In this document: one piece after another, positions 19,433 through 31,190 of the stretch
Layout: each line of letters begins with the position of its first letter
Position numbering within the stretch: the stretch's first letter is position 1
Origin: Epichloe hybrida
Taxonomy: Eukaryota; Ascomycota; Sordariomycetes; Hypocreales; Clavicipitaceae
DNA length: 64,000 bases
Assembly: GCA_019022495.1 (NCBI GenBank)
Contig: JAFEKR010000033.1
Span: forward strand, 124,001 to 188,000
Direction: 5' to 3'
Program-made: the position numbers and the translations under genes
Notes under the pieces: generated by a model
Databases searched by the model: none
What the model saw: only the letters and a program-made list of their open reading frames with translations
What the model was told of the DNA's origin: nothing

Positions 19433-21640
19433 CTACTGTTCAAAGTGATCATCCATTGCTTGGCTAACCAAGGTCAAATGGTCTCTCAAACTAGCGATCA
19501 AACGCGACAGTTCCCCCTTCACATCGTTTCCTGCGGCATTACCTTCCAGTACATTGGATGCAGGCGGTGCGGGAGGCGGCGGTAAATCGTGATTCATATC
19601 CAGAGGACTATTTAGATACGACGCTGCCAGCGCTGTCGAACTATCTTCTTCAGGCTCTAAGTTATCACGCTGCTGCTCAGGCGAATCGAGTCTAGGCTCT
19701 GCTTTGCCGTCGTGGTCACCACTATAAACGGATGCCGTGACAGGATAGGTGGACTGTAGCAAGCCTGGGCTCAGAGCATGATGCTCGAGGCCAAAGGGCA
19801 TTTGCTCCGAGAATGATGATACACAATTTGAACCCGCCGTTGATGGGCGTGAGTCAACAATCAGTCCCGTTGGTAAACCATCATCGAGGTCAATAAGACT
19901 GAATGTGGAATCACGACCATTGGCTTCTTGAGCCTCAGGTTGAGCTTTGACCGGACTACGCGAAGCCTGCTCATATTGCTGAGGTAGACTGGCATCAAGG
20001 TCAATCAGACTTGCTGAGGTCGAAGCGCGGTTGTCGGTAGAGAACCCCCAAGGCACATCAGTGACATCACTTACCCCTGTTGCCAGATACGGGGGTCCAA
20101 TCCGTTGAGGTTCAAGGTCGGGGTTCTGGAGAATCGTTGGAAATTTCCACTCCAGTGTCCTACGGCGGTTGGCAGACGGCGCACTATCTTTCGCCTGACT
20201 TACTGGAATCCCACGGCCCTTCATGTGCGAAGACTCATCGACTCCAAGCGCAGCATCTAGGTCAATCAATGACTCTCGAACACGAACCGTTGATGAATTG
20301 TCGCGGAGAGGTAGATCAGAAGCTAACGGGAACCCAAATTCACTGTAAAACTGTCGTGAATTGCTTTGATAGTCCGTCAGCGTGTTTGGGTCAAAAAGCT
20401 TCTCCAATGGCGCAACGGGTGGCTTATTATTGGACGGTGGCATACGCCGGCGACGTGTTCGTGGCTGATTCGATGGCGGACCGATAGTTGCATCATAAGC
20501 GTCCGCAACGAACTGCAAAGAGTCTTGCCCCGGAAGCTGATCAAGATCATCCATGGTGCTGAAAATCCACTCGTTTCCGGGGTCTACTTGGCTTGAAGAA
20601 TCAGCTTCCCTCTGCGCGCCACCAGCAGAGAAGAGGGACAGCCTGCTGCCGCCTTGAGCCTCCCAAAGCTTGTACGCCTGCACAAGCTTCGACAGCGACA
20701 CGGTCGGATACTGCGCACTGGTGTCGTAGATGTACGGGTGGAGCTGGACCATCTCAATGGCAGGGCGTTGCGCCGGATCTTCCACGACGCAGTACCCGAT
20801 CAAGTCCCTCAGACCGGCTGAGTACTCTTCGCCCTGGAGTTTGGGTTGATGGCACTTCAGGTAGGTTCCGAACCGGTTTATGTCTCGGAATCCAGCATTG
20901 GGCGGCAGCCCCGAAGCGACCTCGAAAGCCATGGAGCCAAAAGCCCAAATGTCCACCTCGGTACCATATTGCACAGCGGGGTTGAAGAGTTCAGGCGCCA
21001 TCCAGTGAAGGGACCCCGTGAAAGTGCTCCGCTTGTCAAACTTGGTCGTGACGATGGCAGCCACGCCAAAGTCGCACAGCCGCACGCCTCCCTCTTCCGT
21101 GACGAGAACGTTGGCGCACTTGATGTCTCGATGAATGACGCCCTGCTTGTGGGTCCAGTAGATAGCCTCGGCGACCTCGCGAAGGATCGGGATGATCCAC
21201 TGCTCGGGTAGATGACCCCTTGGTCTCATGAGCGTCAAGACACTGCCGCCAGCGCAGTATTGCGTGATCATCCACACCCGGTGGCCGAGGAGAAGAGCAT
21301 CTAGCACGGTGTTGATGTTCTTGGCGCCCGTGTCACCGAGAAGCTTCAACGTCTCGATCTCCTTCAGTATGTCACCAAGCGTGTTGGTGCCCGACTCGGC
21401 ATCTCCAATCTCGATATTGATGACTTTAATCGCGACAAGTTTCCCCGAGGGGGGGTGCCGAGCTTTGTAGACACGGCCGAAGCTGCCTTTACCAATGAGT
21501 TCCGCGAAGTGATAGGGCGGCGGTTCTTTTCCCGAAGCAGCGCACTCTGACAGGACCGATGCCTGCATCTTGTTCGCATCTTCGATAGCATTTTGTCGGG
21601 TCGTTGAGTAGTGAGTTGCGGCGTCGCCAAGGCTGGCCAT
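19433..21640 (-). CDS. STE20-family (germinal-centre type) Ser/Thr protein kinase
   Basis: Intronless ORF of 735 residues, ATG at 21638-21640. The kinase domain covers about residues 44-310: glycine loop GKGSFG (50-55), AIK lysine K72, catalytic HRD (170-172) with N177, DFG (190-192) and APE (215-217). All are canonical, so it should be active. TFTGSLHWMAPE is typical of the STE20/GCK group, where the N-terminal position of the kinase domain indicates a GCK rather than a PAK; no PBD or CRIB motif is visible. The C-terminal 400 residues are low-complexity and acidic, with four SLIDLDA/SLIDLDD-like motifs that may be docking peptides. Fungal GCKs act in septation (SIN/MEN), polarity (Kic1/Nak1) and sporulation (Sps1) pathways; the member cannot be decided here. 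Confidence 0.88.
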   Translation of the reverse strand: MASLGDAATHYSTTRQNAIEDANKMQASVLSECAASGKEPPPYHFAELIGKGSFGRVYKARHPPSGKLVAIKVINIEIGDAESGTNTLGDILKEIETLKLLGDTGAKNINTVLDALLLGHRVWMITQYCAGGSVLTLMRPRGHLPEQWIIPILREVAEAIYWTHKQGVIHRDIKCANVLVTEEGGVRLCDFGVAAIVTTKFDKRSTFTGSLHWMAPELFNPAVQYGTEVDIWAFGSMAFEVASGLPPNAGFRDINRFGTYLKCHQPKLQGEEYSAGLRDLIGYCVVEDPAQRPAIEMVQLHPYIYDTSAQYPTVSLSKLVQAYKLWEAQGGSRLSLFSAGGAQREADSSSQVDPGNEWIFSTMDDLDQLPGQDSLQFVADAYDATIGPPSNQPRTRRRRMPPSNNKPPVAPLEKLFDPNTLTDYQSNSRQFYSEFGFPLASDLPLRDNSSTVRVRESLIDLDAALGVDESSHMKGRGIPVSQAKDSAPSANRRRTLEWKFPTILQNPDLEPQRIGPPYLATGVSDVTDVPWGFSTDNRASTSASLIDLDASLPQQYEQASRSPVKAQPEAQEANGRDSTFSLIDLDDGLPTGLIVDSRPSTAGSNCVSSFSEQMPFGLEHHALSPGLLQSTYPVTASVYSGDHDGKAEPRLDSPEQQRDNLEPEEDSSTALAASYLNSPLDMNHDLPPPPAPPASNVLEGNAAGNDVKGELSRLIASLRDHLTLVSQAMDDHFEQ

Positions 21641-22972
21641 ATGGCTTGATGGGATTTCGATTGGTGGGTTGTTATGGGGCGACCCGATAGATTTTGATGT
21701 GTTGTTTGCTCTGTATGAGCCAGTGCCAACCGATAGATATGCGATGGAGACGAGTCTCTAGCCAAGTGATCAGTGTTTGGGGGCAGACTATCGCGGTGGC
21801 ACAGTAGATAGTTTGGCAAAACGCTGCCGCATTGGAAAATCGGAAACCCCCACATTGTTAATTTAGGCTAATTGCGCAGTAATGTACGGAATAACCCGTC
21901 CGCCTCGAAATAGTCTTCCAAATCCAAATGAGGTTTCTGGATGCATTTCCCAACATGGCTTTCCTTGTGTGTGCATCATTCGCAGCTCAATGTAGTCACC
22001 ATATTATGAGCTATCTCGAGTTTTGCTTTGTACCGAAAATACCGAAGCTGTATTGAGTAATGGGAGTTAGCTGAAGATGTGGCGGACATCTTCGTCTTGG
22101 CCGTGACTTTGGCGGGAGGAGCAGAGAAAAAGATGGACATCTCGCACACAGAGGAACTTGTATATCAAATATGAGCAAGTCGTTCCGGGACGTGGTCTGA
22201 TTCGGCTGACATTAGCTCGCGGCCAGCCACGCCCACACATGGGAGGGTACATTCAGCGGGCAAACAGAAGCGAGGTTCCATACGTAAGATGCATCGTTCT
22301 ACACCCACGGAATATGAACGAAATAGACCGGTGGTTACGGCTGTGTTGAAGCCCACCGGCACGGAGTTACAGCAGATGCCCAAAATTCGATCCCGTGCTC
22401 CGTGAACCTCCAGTGGTTCGTCGGTTTTGGAGGTTTGAGACCCGTTGTGGAGGAGGTCCTTGTCGAGTTGGCGAATAGGCAAGGCGAAGGCCACGTTGTG
22501 CAATTGATTGTGGAAAAGTGCATGTGCAGCACTAAATTGGATCTGACATTACTTGCACAACTCCGGGCAGCGCAAGATTGCTCACTGAGGCTCAGGAGCT
22601 AAAGCTGGTTAAAGCGGCCACTGCTCAGGAACTCGTTCCAGAAAGGAAGCGGGACCAGCTGGCTTTTCCCACTTGATCAAGCGGTGTTGAATCATTTTGT
22701 CAGATACTGGCGGCAAATGAAGATTCTCGGAGCCTGCTACATAAGCAGATGGAGATGCGTGCAGAATGCACCTACCCTTTGCATGCACGAGGCTCCGAAA
22801 TCCCTGTTACTGTTTGGTCAAAGCGTCATCGTACCAAGGCAAATCTTACACTGCGTCCGAGCACATCAGGGGGGTATGCTGGACTTGTTGGTCGTTCTGG
22901 CAAAGATTCCTCGCCGGATTGTCTGGTCGTCTGGGTCGTCTGGTGTGAGAAACTCGCACGCGCCAACTCGCG
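21641..22972. other. Intergenic region
   Basis: Divergent promoter space between the kinase (minus) and the CAP10 pseudogene (plus). Short ORFs are open but none shows recognisable protein features. Confidence 0.5.
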
Positions 22973-24905
22973 ATGGGTCGAATCTTCGCAAGACGGCGCC
23001 CGCTCACCCTGTTCCTGCTATTCGTGCTTTTTGTCATCATTGTCATCTTACATCGTCTCTATCAAACATGGGGTAGAAATGCTCTCCGCGTGGACTCGCC
23101 AGAGCCCCCGTCGAGTTGGGCGGCGCCGACGGAATAGCCAAGCGAAAATTTCCCTGGCATCGGATACCTCACGAGGCCACGAACCATTTCCACCACCGAC
23201 ACACATCCCGTCGAGTACATTTCGGAAAAGGCACGCCAGGAGTTCGATGATACCCTCCGTCGACAATCGAAGACCCTGGAACAGGCAGTCAGGGAATATC
23301 GCAGACGATATGGACTCCCCCCACCTCCGCACTTCGACAAATGGTTCGAGTTCGCGCAAGAGAACGAGGTTCGACTGATTGACGAGTTTGACACGATCCA
23401 TGACTTGATGACGCCGTTTTGGGGCCTGAGCCCGAAGACGATACGAGGTCGCGCGAGAGGGGCGCTGGGCCACAGCAACGGTCTCATTGGCATCGCCATC
23501 TGAGGGCACAAGGTAGCCTTCGTCGAGAATCCCATCGGCGCCGAGTGGCAGCATCTCGCGCGACAATCGACATGATGGGAAAGTTCATTCAGCATCTGCC
23601 TGACATGGACCTGGCCTTCAACATACACGACGAGCCGCGAGTCGTGCTCCAGCACGATGACCTCGCGAGGCTGGTCCACAGAGCAAAGTATGTCAGCGTC
23701 TCACGCAAATCCACGACCGATCAACCGTTTTCCCACCGACGTTCCCGACCTGGGAGGCGGCGAGCGATTCGAGGAAACAAGGCGCACCCGGTTCCGGTCC
23801 GCCGCCCACCAGCCGACGTGGACGACCTAGAGGATGTCCTGCCCGCCGGACAGCGCGGCGCGAATACTGGAAGATGATGGTCTGGGCGATGACGCCGAGA
23901 AATACGCCGCCACGGACGCCGGTTTCGTCTATAACTCGTCCGCCATGGCCGACATATGTCTGAGCCCCTCTCTCAGCACGACATTCGGCTTCTTCGACAT
24001 GCCCAACGGCTACGTCGTCGCGCACGACCTGTTCCCGGTATTTTCCCAGTCCAAAATCTCCTCCTACAGCGACATCATCTACCCGTCGCCATGGTACTGG
24101 GCCGAAAAGGTGGCCTACAACGAAACCAGGGATCCTCCGTGGGCCGACAAGCAAGACCGATTATACTGGAGGGGTTCTACTACCGGCGGATTCAGCCGCG
24201 ACGGCAACTAGAAACATCATCACCGCCAGCATCTCGTCCGAAAGATCAACCATGGCGCTCGAGCCAAGGTTGTTGTGAATCGCGGGCGTGTCGACAGGCC
24301 CGATTGGGGCGTCACTGAGGTCAATCGCAGCGACTTTGACAGACTCGCCGACGTACGCTTCTCCCACGTCGGCCAATGCGAACCGAGTGATTGTCAATCC
24401 CAGATCGAGTATTTCGGGGTCAAGGACATGGTCGATATGCAAGATGCTTGGGGTTATAAGTTCCTTCTTGACATGGACGGCAACGCCTTCAGCGGGCGCT
24501 TCTATGCCTTTTTGAGGAGTCGCAGTCTGGTGTTCAAACAGGCTTTGTTCCAAGAGTGGCATCGGGAAGGGCTCAGACCCTGGGTGCATTATGTGCCAAT
24601 GAGCATGCGAGGCGACGACTGGTTGGAGCTCGTGCGCTACTACAGTACATCTGGCGAAAAGGCCGAGGGCATGGCAAAGGCCAGTACAGACTGGGCTGGA
24701 AAAGCTGTTAGGAAAGTTGACATGGAAGCCTGGTTCTTCCGATTACTTCTCGAGTGCGTTCTGTCCCCCTCCCCTCCCCTCCCATCAGCTCTTGGTACTC
24801 GGCCGATTGACAGCAGTGATTAGGTACGCAAGGGTCATTGACGATGACCGGGCTGTAATAGGTTTTGATCTGCCTACTAGTGTAAACCCAAGAGCGTCGC
24901 TGTAG
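22973..24905 (+). pseudogene. CAP10-type glycosyltransferase, broken by four stops and two frameshifts
   Basis: From ATG 22973 the frame gives a type II membrane anchor (RRRPLTLFLLFVLFVIIVIL), then CAP10 (beta-1,2-xylosyltransferase-like) sequence: FDKWFEFAQENEV, IDEFDTIHD, PFWGLSPKTIR, HLPDMDLAFNIHDEPRVV, ISSYSDIIYPSPWYW, LYWRGSTTGGFS, YKFLLDMDGNAFSGRFYAFL, WVHYVPMSMRGDDW. A 70-nt intron, 24754-24823, sits near the end. In-frame stops are TAG 23135, TGA 23501, TAG 23828 and TAG 24209. A one-base loss near 23555-23565 shifts the frame, and a second indel near 23735 restores it. Members are Golgi enzymes linked to capsule or cell-wall glycans. Similarity remains high over the whole length, so decay looks recent. 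Confidence 0.88.
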
Positions 24906-25044
24906 CCACGCCGCGCCTGTTAATTTTTTTCCTCACATGGACACTAAGCACCACCTTGAGAACAACACCTTTTTTTTTTTTTTTAAATGAGATTCCTGGC
25001 TTCAATCTCTGTTGCCCTGGTGCTCTGAGGCAAGGCTTTGGTCC

Positions 25045-25224
25045 ATGGATTCGTTGCTCAAACTGGCAGAACTGCATGCAACACGGGAGTGCCCTGCGGT
25101 CAGGGACACTGTCATGACGACAGCGGATGCAGCTGCTGAAACCTTACTGAAAGAACGCCGCAAACCAATCAGTCTCCCTGATGTCATGAATCATGTCAAT
25201 TCTTTGTGTATCCTGTTTTCATGA
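25045..25224 (+). CDS. Small unrecognised ORF
   Basis: A 59-codon ORF (starts MDSLLKLAELHATR) between the CAP10 pseudogene and the 3' end of the convergent oxygenase gene, overlapping the latter by 6 nt. Its composition is protein-like (helical, charged), but there is no recognised domain or splice context. It may be a chance ORF or a relic. Confidence 0.2.
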   Translation: MDSLLKLAELHATRECPAVRDTVMTTADAAAETLLKERRKPISLPDVMNHVNSLCILFS

Positions 25225-26672
25225 TGGTTCTACATCGTACTCGATATCTGTTCTTATGATGTATTTGGCTCCTTTTCTGACACTCGTGCCCTCATGTAAC
25301 AATGCGCCTCTGCTCTCTCCGTGGGGAAACACAGCAACAGCGCCCATCACGGGCCGAACGGGATACGCGTTGAGCGTTCCCTCCCGCGTGGCGGGCATGT
25401 AGAAAGTCGTTTCGCCCCCTTCAAACTCATCGTTGAGATACAACAAAAAAGTAAACAGGGAACTTTGCTTCCTCTCAGTTGGTGATGAGTCGTACACGTA
25501 GGTCCCGTCTGGACGGATGCCCGATGGCGGCCAAGCTCCGTCAATGTGACAACGGTATTCAGCACCGGGAACATATCGATATACACGGAATCGTCGGTTC
25601 AGCCCACGAGACAAGCGGCCGTTCAAGGACGCGGGAACGAAGGGGGCCATGCGTGCCCAAAGCTTGTCGTGGAAGGCGGTATCGCAAATCCAGTAAAAGT
25701 TGTGTGCTAGGACACTGGTGTCTTCGCCCTCGCGAATTGGAGCATCTGGGAGAAATCCGACACTCTCTCCAGCAGCAATGACGGCCTTGCATTCTTCGGG
25801 AGAAAGGACATTCGTGGCCAGGCTGAGATTTGGTACATTGGGGTGTTTATGAAGTGTGATCGGCCCGTGGTCCGGTGACAGATGGACAGTGTTGGGCTCC
25901 GAGGTGTACAGAATAGCAGGGTGGTGATTTGGTGGACTGCGAAGGTGTCCGGGCGTCGTTTCGATCACTCGAAGGGAGGATGGTGGAGAGGTTGGCCCGG
26001 AAGACAAGATCGACTTGTCCAAGACGGATTCGTAGATCTGCAGAGATTCCGTGTTCGGCCGCAAATCCCACGTCGTCTGTAAAGCGATGTGTAGTGATGA
26101 CTCGGGTGGAAGTTTGGCGGTGCTACTGTAGTCGATGGGGCAGCTGACCCGAAGAATGGCATCAAGCACCTCGAGAAGCTCCTTTTCTTTGGCTGGCCTG
26201 TCGGGGTTGACAATGCTGGCACCTTTGGGCTGTGTGACCACATCGAGATCACGTACCCATCGGCACAGTGCGCCAAGCTTCGGTTCCTCGCCTCGCAATC
26301 TCATCTCGGCGAGTAGAATCTTGGCCTCGAGATACTTTTCGTCCGCAAGCGCGGCTGTGACGCGGGCCGTGAGATTGGCGCCCTCTGCGGCATTGAGCCC
26401 CGTATTGCACGACTGACGAAAGTCGTAGACGGCCACTCGGAGATTTTTGCATATCGTTGATTTGGTGAGGCTGGGATATCGTGCCAGCTCCGTCAGGGTC
26501 TCGATGGTGATGTCGAGCTCTTCGTCGGAGATGACGGTTTGTAGATTCTTCGGCTCGAATTGTGCGCCGTCCGGCGGCGGAGTGACGATGGATGAGTCCT
26601 GGCAACTTTCTTAGAGGTTTCGGTCTGTACCTGCGCCTTTCTCTTTCGCTTGGCTGCCTTGGATTGTGTCAT
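25219..26672 (-). CDS. 2-oxoglutarate/Fe(II) dioxygenase (prolyl 4-hydroxylase-like)
   Basis: Proposed as two exons, 26672-26631 (14 residues, MTQSKAAKRKRKAQ) and 26598-25219, giving 473 residues. The uninterrupted long frame has no ATG until far inside, and joining to the upstream ATG needs a 32-nt GT-AG intron, unusually short. The C-terminal domain has the 2OG-oxygenase iron ligands H-x-D in YRCHIDGAWP and a distal His in LLHEGTSVRKG. The 2-oxoglutarate-binding Arg lies in KYIIRTDIEY, and FLLYLNDEFEGGETTF is typical of prolyl-hydroxylase-type enzymes. There is no signal peptide, and the N-terminus is basic, so a nuclear or cytosolic protein is likely. The target protein is unknown. Divergent from the OPT gene with a 736-bp shared upstream region. 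Confidence 0.82.
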
Positions 26673-27408
26673 GGCTGGGTCTGCCTCTCGTACAGAGTGA
26701 CGACGGTGCTTGTTGAATTTTTCCACACAGGAAGGAGGAGAGAGAGCGAGAGCCAACTGGCTGGGGCTCGCATCGTGGGGACGTTTTGGCCCCACTTTAA
26801 TACAAATATTGATGAGATCTTCGCAGTCCTTGACGCCCCGTCTTTCCATCAATCTTTGTTGTATTGTTTGCATCCGCCGGCCCAAGCCGCCGAAGGACGA
26901 ACAGAGGCGATGGATGAAAACGATGCTGGTCTTCGGTATTAGGCTGAAGGTTTCATCAGGATTCAGCTGCATGCAGGCGCCTCTGATTTGCTGCGAATGG
27001 GGCTTGTGAGCAGCTAACAAATCTCCAAAGTGGCGTGCTCGGACGGATTGGAAGCGCCACGGAAGCGCCAACAAAGCTGGGAATCGTGTTGGCTGTGATT
27101 CTGCAGCCAAAAGTCCCTGCAGCTCCCGTGGCATGTGCATCAACACGAGTTTCGCCTTGTGGCAAGGGCCTGCTTATCACGGGAGACCCGGGAACCCACC
27201 AATAGCACAAGTCAGGCGTTGTATTGCGACATCGCGGCTAACTCCAAACGTGCATGATAGCGGTGGTTTAGTACGACGTGGCATCGGATGCGACCTCCGC
27301 GCAGAATGCTTGAAATACCCTGTCGAGAAAGGGCTTTCGAGCTTTGAACTGAATGATGGGTAGCAATTGAAATCTCGTCTTCGTCTGGCCCTTTTGCACT
27401 CCGGAATC
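26673..27408. promoter_or_regulatory. Divergent promoter region between oxygenase and OPT transporter
   Basis: 736 bp with no supported gene between two divergent start codons. No specific sites can be assigned. Confidence 0.4.
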
Positions 27409-30218
27409 ATGGGTGCTGACAATATCGTCCTCGGAGGCCTTGATGCCATTGAGGGCAAGGCTGTCGCTCTTCCAAGCCATGAAGTTGAAGATGTCAATGA
27501 CAAGATCGACAAGTCTCGCAACGGCGCTGTGGCCGCCGACGATGATATCCTGGAACAAGACGTCAAAACAGGCCGGGGTTTGTCCTGCAGTGACGAGAAG
27601 AAGGGGGACCCGGACAACGAGGATGCAATTATCGTTACCGGCTACGATGCAGCGCAGCACCTGTTACCCTTGAGAGACGATTTCGAGCCTGCTTTGACAT
27701 TTCGGAGTATCGTAATCGCCTCATGTCTGTCTGCGTTTCAGGCTGTGATGAGCCAGATCTATACAGTAAGTGTGGTCGACTTTCGAGAACGATAGTGTGG
27801 CCCGGCCTCGATCATAACCTTCCTTTGCACGTAGTTCAAACCGACCCAGGTCTCTATTTCCGGGACGTTCATAGTGCTCATCGCCTACTTTGTCGGCAAA
27901 GCATGGGCGTCTGTCCTTCCCCGAGGTGACCTCCAAGAGGCTCGATGGAGACAACAAGGCGGCCAGGGCAAACTACCTCGCTGGATTTGGCTTGTCCGCT
28001 TGATCAATCCCGGTCCATGGAACCTCAAAGAGCACGCAGTCTGTTCCATCACCGCTACATCTGCCTCGAATGCAGCCGCAAGCATTTTTGTTTTCACCGC
28101 ACAGGACCTGTTTTACGACTTGCCGCTGAGCGCGACTACCGTTGTCTTGAGTGTCATCTCAATCGGTCTATTTGGCTATGGCATTTGCGGCATCGTTCGC
28201 CCGATTTGCGTCTGGCATGTCGAATCCGTATACTGGAGCAATCTTCCCACGGTCAAGACCCTCCAGGGATTGCACTGGCAAGACCTGAAGAGTTCCAAGC
28301 CACTACGTGTCTTTTGGTACAGCTTCTTCGGCATGGCTGTCTATGAAGTCTTCCCCGCCTACATTTTCCCGTGGCTCAATTCCATCTCAATTCCTTGCTT
28401 GGCTTCCGTGAATGCGACGGGAGACAAGGCGTCCACACTTACAAACTTGTTTGGCGGCGCCACCAATAACGAAGGGCTAGGCCTTTTTACTGTGTCTCTT
28501 GATTGGCAATACGTAAGGAACCTCCGTGGACCATCGTGGTCTTACGTTCCTCGCGAGACTACTGAAACTGACTGAGGCATTCATATAGATTACCTCCTTC
28601 CAGACATCGCTGCCCCTCAAGCTGCAAGTCCACCAGGCTCTTGGCTTCCTGATATGCATTCTGGCGATGCTCGGTGTTTATTATTCGAATGTATGGGATG
28701 CCAAATCGCAACCTTTCATGTCTACACGACTCCGAACTGCCAGCGGCAAGTCATACCCCACCGCACAGGTCTTTGCTGGGGGTGTTCTCGATAAGACTAT
28801 ATTTGCCAAGCTCGGTGTTCCCCGTTTGACAGGTTCTTTTGCCTATGCCATGCTCATGGCGAATGCTGCGGTACGTTTCATGTCCGTTGACTGAATCTCG
28901 CTCAAAGAGGTGCTAAACAGTTGACAGATTGGTGCTTTGATCGCCCACTGTGCCCTGTTCTGGGGCGGTGATTTCGTAAAGGCATATAAGAGCGCCAAGG
29001 CTGGACAATATGACGATCGACATCATTCGCATATGTTGAAGCACTACAAAGAGGCACCTTGGTGGTGGTATATCATCGTTCTGGTGCTCAGCTTCATTCT
29101 CGGCCTGGTTGTTGTCATCCGAGAGAACATCACGCTCCCTACTTGGGCGTACATTGTGGCTCTATTGATTGGAATAATCTTAGCCCCCCTCGTGAGTCTG
29201 CCTTACAGAATGCAAAAACTTGGTGACAAAGTACCCTCTGCTGAATTAAAGAAAAAGAAAAAAAAACCCCCCGCTTCGATAGAGTGCCATTCTCTATGCT
29301 CGCTATGGCAATGGTATTGCCACGAATAATTTGTCCAAGATGTTGGCGGGCCTGATGATCCCTGGGCGGCCGATTGGTAACATGTATTTCTCTGCCTGGT
29401 CGCATAACGTGATTAGCAATTGTATTAATCTCTGCGCGGACCTGAAGATGGGGGAATATCGTATGTCCTTCCCGAGTCCTCGAGTGCGCGCATGTGAGTA
29501 GTGTGCGGTGCTGATCACGGACAATAGTCAAAATCCCCCCTCGCGTCATGTTTCTCACCCAGATCTATGGCACCATCCTTGGTGGGTTTGTCAACTACGC
29601 CGTCATGATTTCCATTGTCAAAAACAATAGAGATCTCCTAGCCAATTCGAACGGTAGCGCTGCTTGGAGCGGTGCGACTATCCAATCCTACAACACTAAC
29701 GCGACGTCATGGGCATTGGCCAAGTATCTTTACGGCTCTGGAGGCAAGTACTATATGGTACCAGTAGGCTTAGCCGTAGGTGCTGGTATTGTAACTGTTC
29801 ACCGGATTGTCGTTTACGTATGTGGAATCATTGGCCCCATGAATTTCTCGCTTCTTATGCTGACTCTGCACTCGTCAAGTTCATCCCCAGAATAAAGGGC
29901 CTCGCTCTTTCGGAAATCAATATGCCCCAGTTACTTCAATACTCCGGCTACATTCCCTACAATCAGTCACAAACCTGTGTCATTCTCAGCTGGATCTTGA
30001 CAGGGTTCTTCACTCAGCTCTACCTGCGCGACTACAAGCCGCGCATCTTCAGGAACTACATGTACCTGGTCACAGGTGCTTTCGACGGTGCCAGTCTCTT
30101 TGTGCTCTTTGTCTTATCCTTTTCTGTGTTTGGTGCTGGAGGGAGGACTGTGCCGTTCCCTCAATGGTGGGGGAACAACGCCGATGGGAACCTGGACCAC
30201 TGTCCGACAAACGAGTAA
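27409..30218 (+). CDS. Oligopeptide transporter, OPT family
   Basis: Seven exons: 27409-27765, 27835-28512, 28589-28870, 28928-29191, 29283-29460, 29528-29817, 29880-30218. The six GT-AG introns are 57-91 nt, and the joined frame gives 795 residues ending in TAA. Diagnostic OPT motifs are present: INPGPWNLKEH (the NPG motif), VKIPPR, and IPGRPIGNMYFS. A dozen or more hydrophobic segments follow a soluble N-terminus of about 100 residues. OPT proteins are plasma-membrane proton-coupled importers of tetra- and pentapeptides or of glutathione and metal chelates; the Isp4-like branch is common in fungi. No break is seen, in contrast to the decayed genes on both sides. Confidence 0.93.
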
Positions 30219-30660
30219 AAACGCACGGGGAGGAGAACAAACAAGTTCAATCGATGATGATAATCCATGACGCTATAAAATTGCCGACCTGGTCTTGATC
30301 GGTGATTACGGCACATGCTCTTCCTCAATTGACAAAATGAATGTCAAGGACTACCATCGCGGTACCATTTTCATCCCTCGTTTTCGGTGTCATGTAACCC
30401 AAGTTGGGCAGATTACCAAATCGCACCCATTGTTGACGTACTCTACCCATTATATACTGGTCTGACGACTACGTAGTTTAAGAGAGCGTATGAAATGCGA
30501 CGTCCTTGACGACTTTTTTAATCAAAAATTCGAGACATCAAGCAAACTTTGGATGCTGCGTTGACAAAAAGTAACTTTCAAGCGCGCGAAGGCGTGAACA
30601 AACAAAAATTTTCAACTTCACAATCCCCCGAGTCGAGCTGAGTCAGAAAGTTTATTGATG

Positions 30661-30960
30661 CTACGCGCAGTTGCTTCGCTTGACCGACCTCTTGTGCCAA
30701 ACACTCGAGCTCTTCTCCTTCCAATCTACAAAGACGAGATGGTACGGCATCCCGTTCTTCTGTGTCACCAGCTGGACGTCATCCGACGATGACTTGGCGG
30801 GAAGCGCGGCGAGAGCCAGCGACTCCTTGGACGTTGGACGCGAACTGGAACGGCGTCTCGTTCACACCGGGCCAGATGTCGCTGTTCACGATGCGCACCG
30901 ACAGCCTCCGAGGCTTATCTGCATAGCAGACGACGACGGGTCGGATTCACTAGAGGAGGC
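30661..30960 (-). pseudogene. 3' relic of an unrecognised gene
   Basis: Minus-strand frames read protein-like in two overlapping pieces: LSVRIVNSDIWPGVNETP in one frame and VQLVTQKNGMPYHLVFVDWK in another, ending TAG at 30661. A one-base shift near 30825 separates them. The family was not recognised. It abuts the HET relic, so the two are probably fragments of different genes brought together. Confidence 0.4.
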
Positions 30961-31190
30961 ATCGATGGCGAGATGGCTCAGGAACGCGTAGCAGATGCGC
31001 GAGGAGCGATACCACCTAAACATGGAGTTGATGGCCTCGGTCAGCTCCGCGCTGCTCGTCTTGTCGATGCAGCAGATGTCGACCCAGACGTAGCCGCAGC
31101 CATCTGTCCGGGCACGTCCACGTCCGCAGGTTGCGACAATCTTCTCGTACCCCCCGCTCTGCGTGCGAGTTGCTGCCCATCCTGCCTCCC
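30886..31190 (-). pseudogene. HET-domain fragment (heterokaryon incompatibility)
   Basis: The minus-strand frame contains YVWVDICCIDKTSSAELTEA and then INSMFRWYRSSRICYAFL, the core of the HET domain found in fungal incompatibility proteins. The N-terminal start and everything after the core are missing; the frame ends at TGA 30886-30888. HET proteins trigger cell death on fusion of unlike strains. This is a truncated remnant. Confidence 0.75.
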
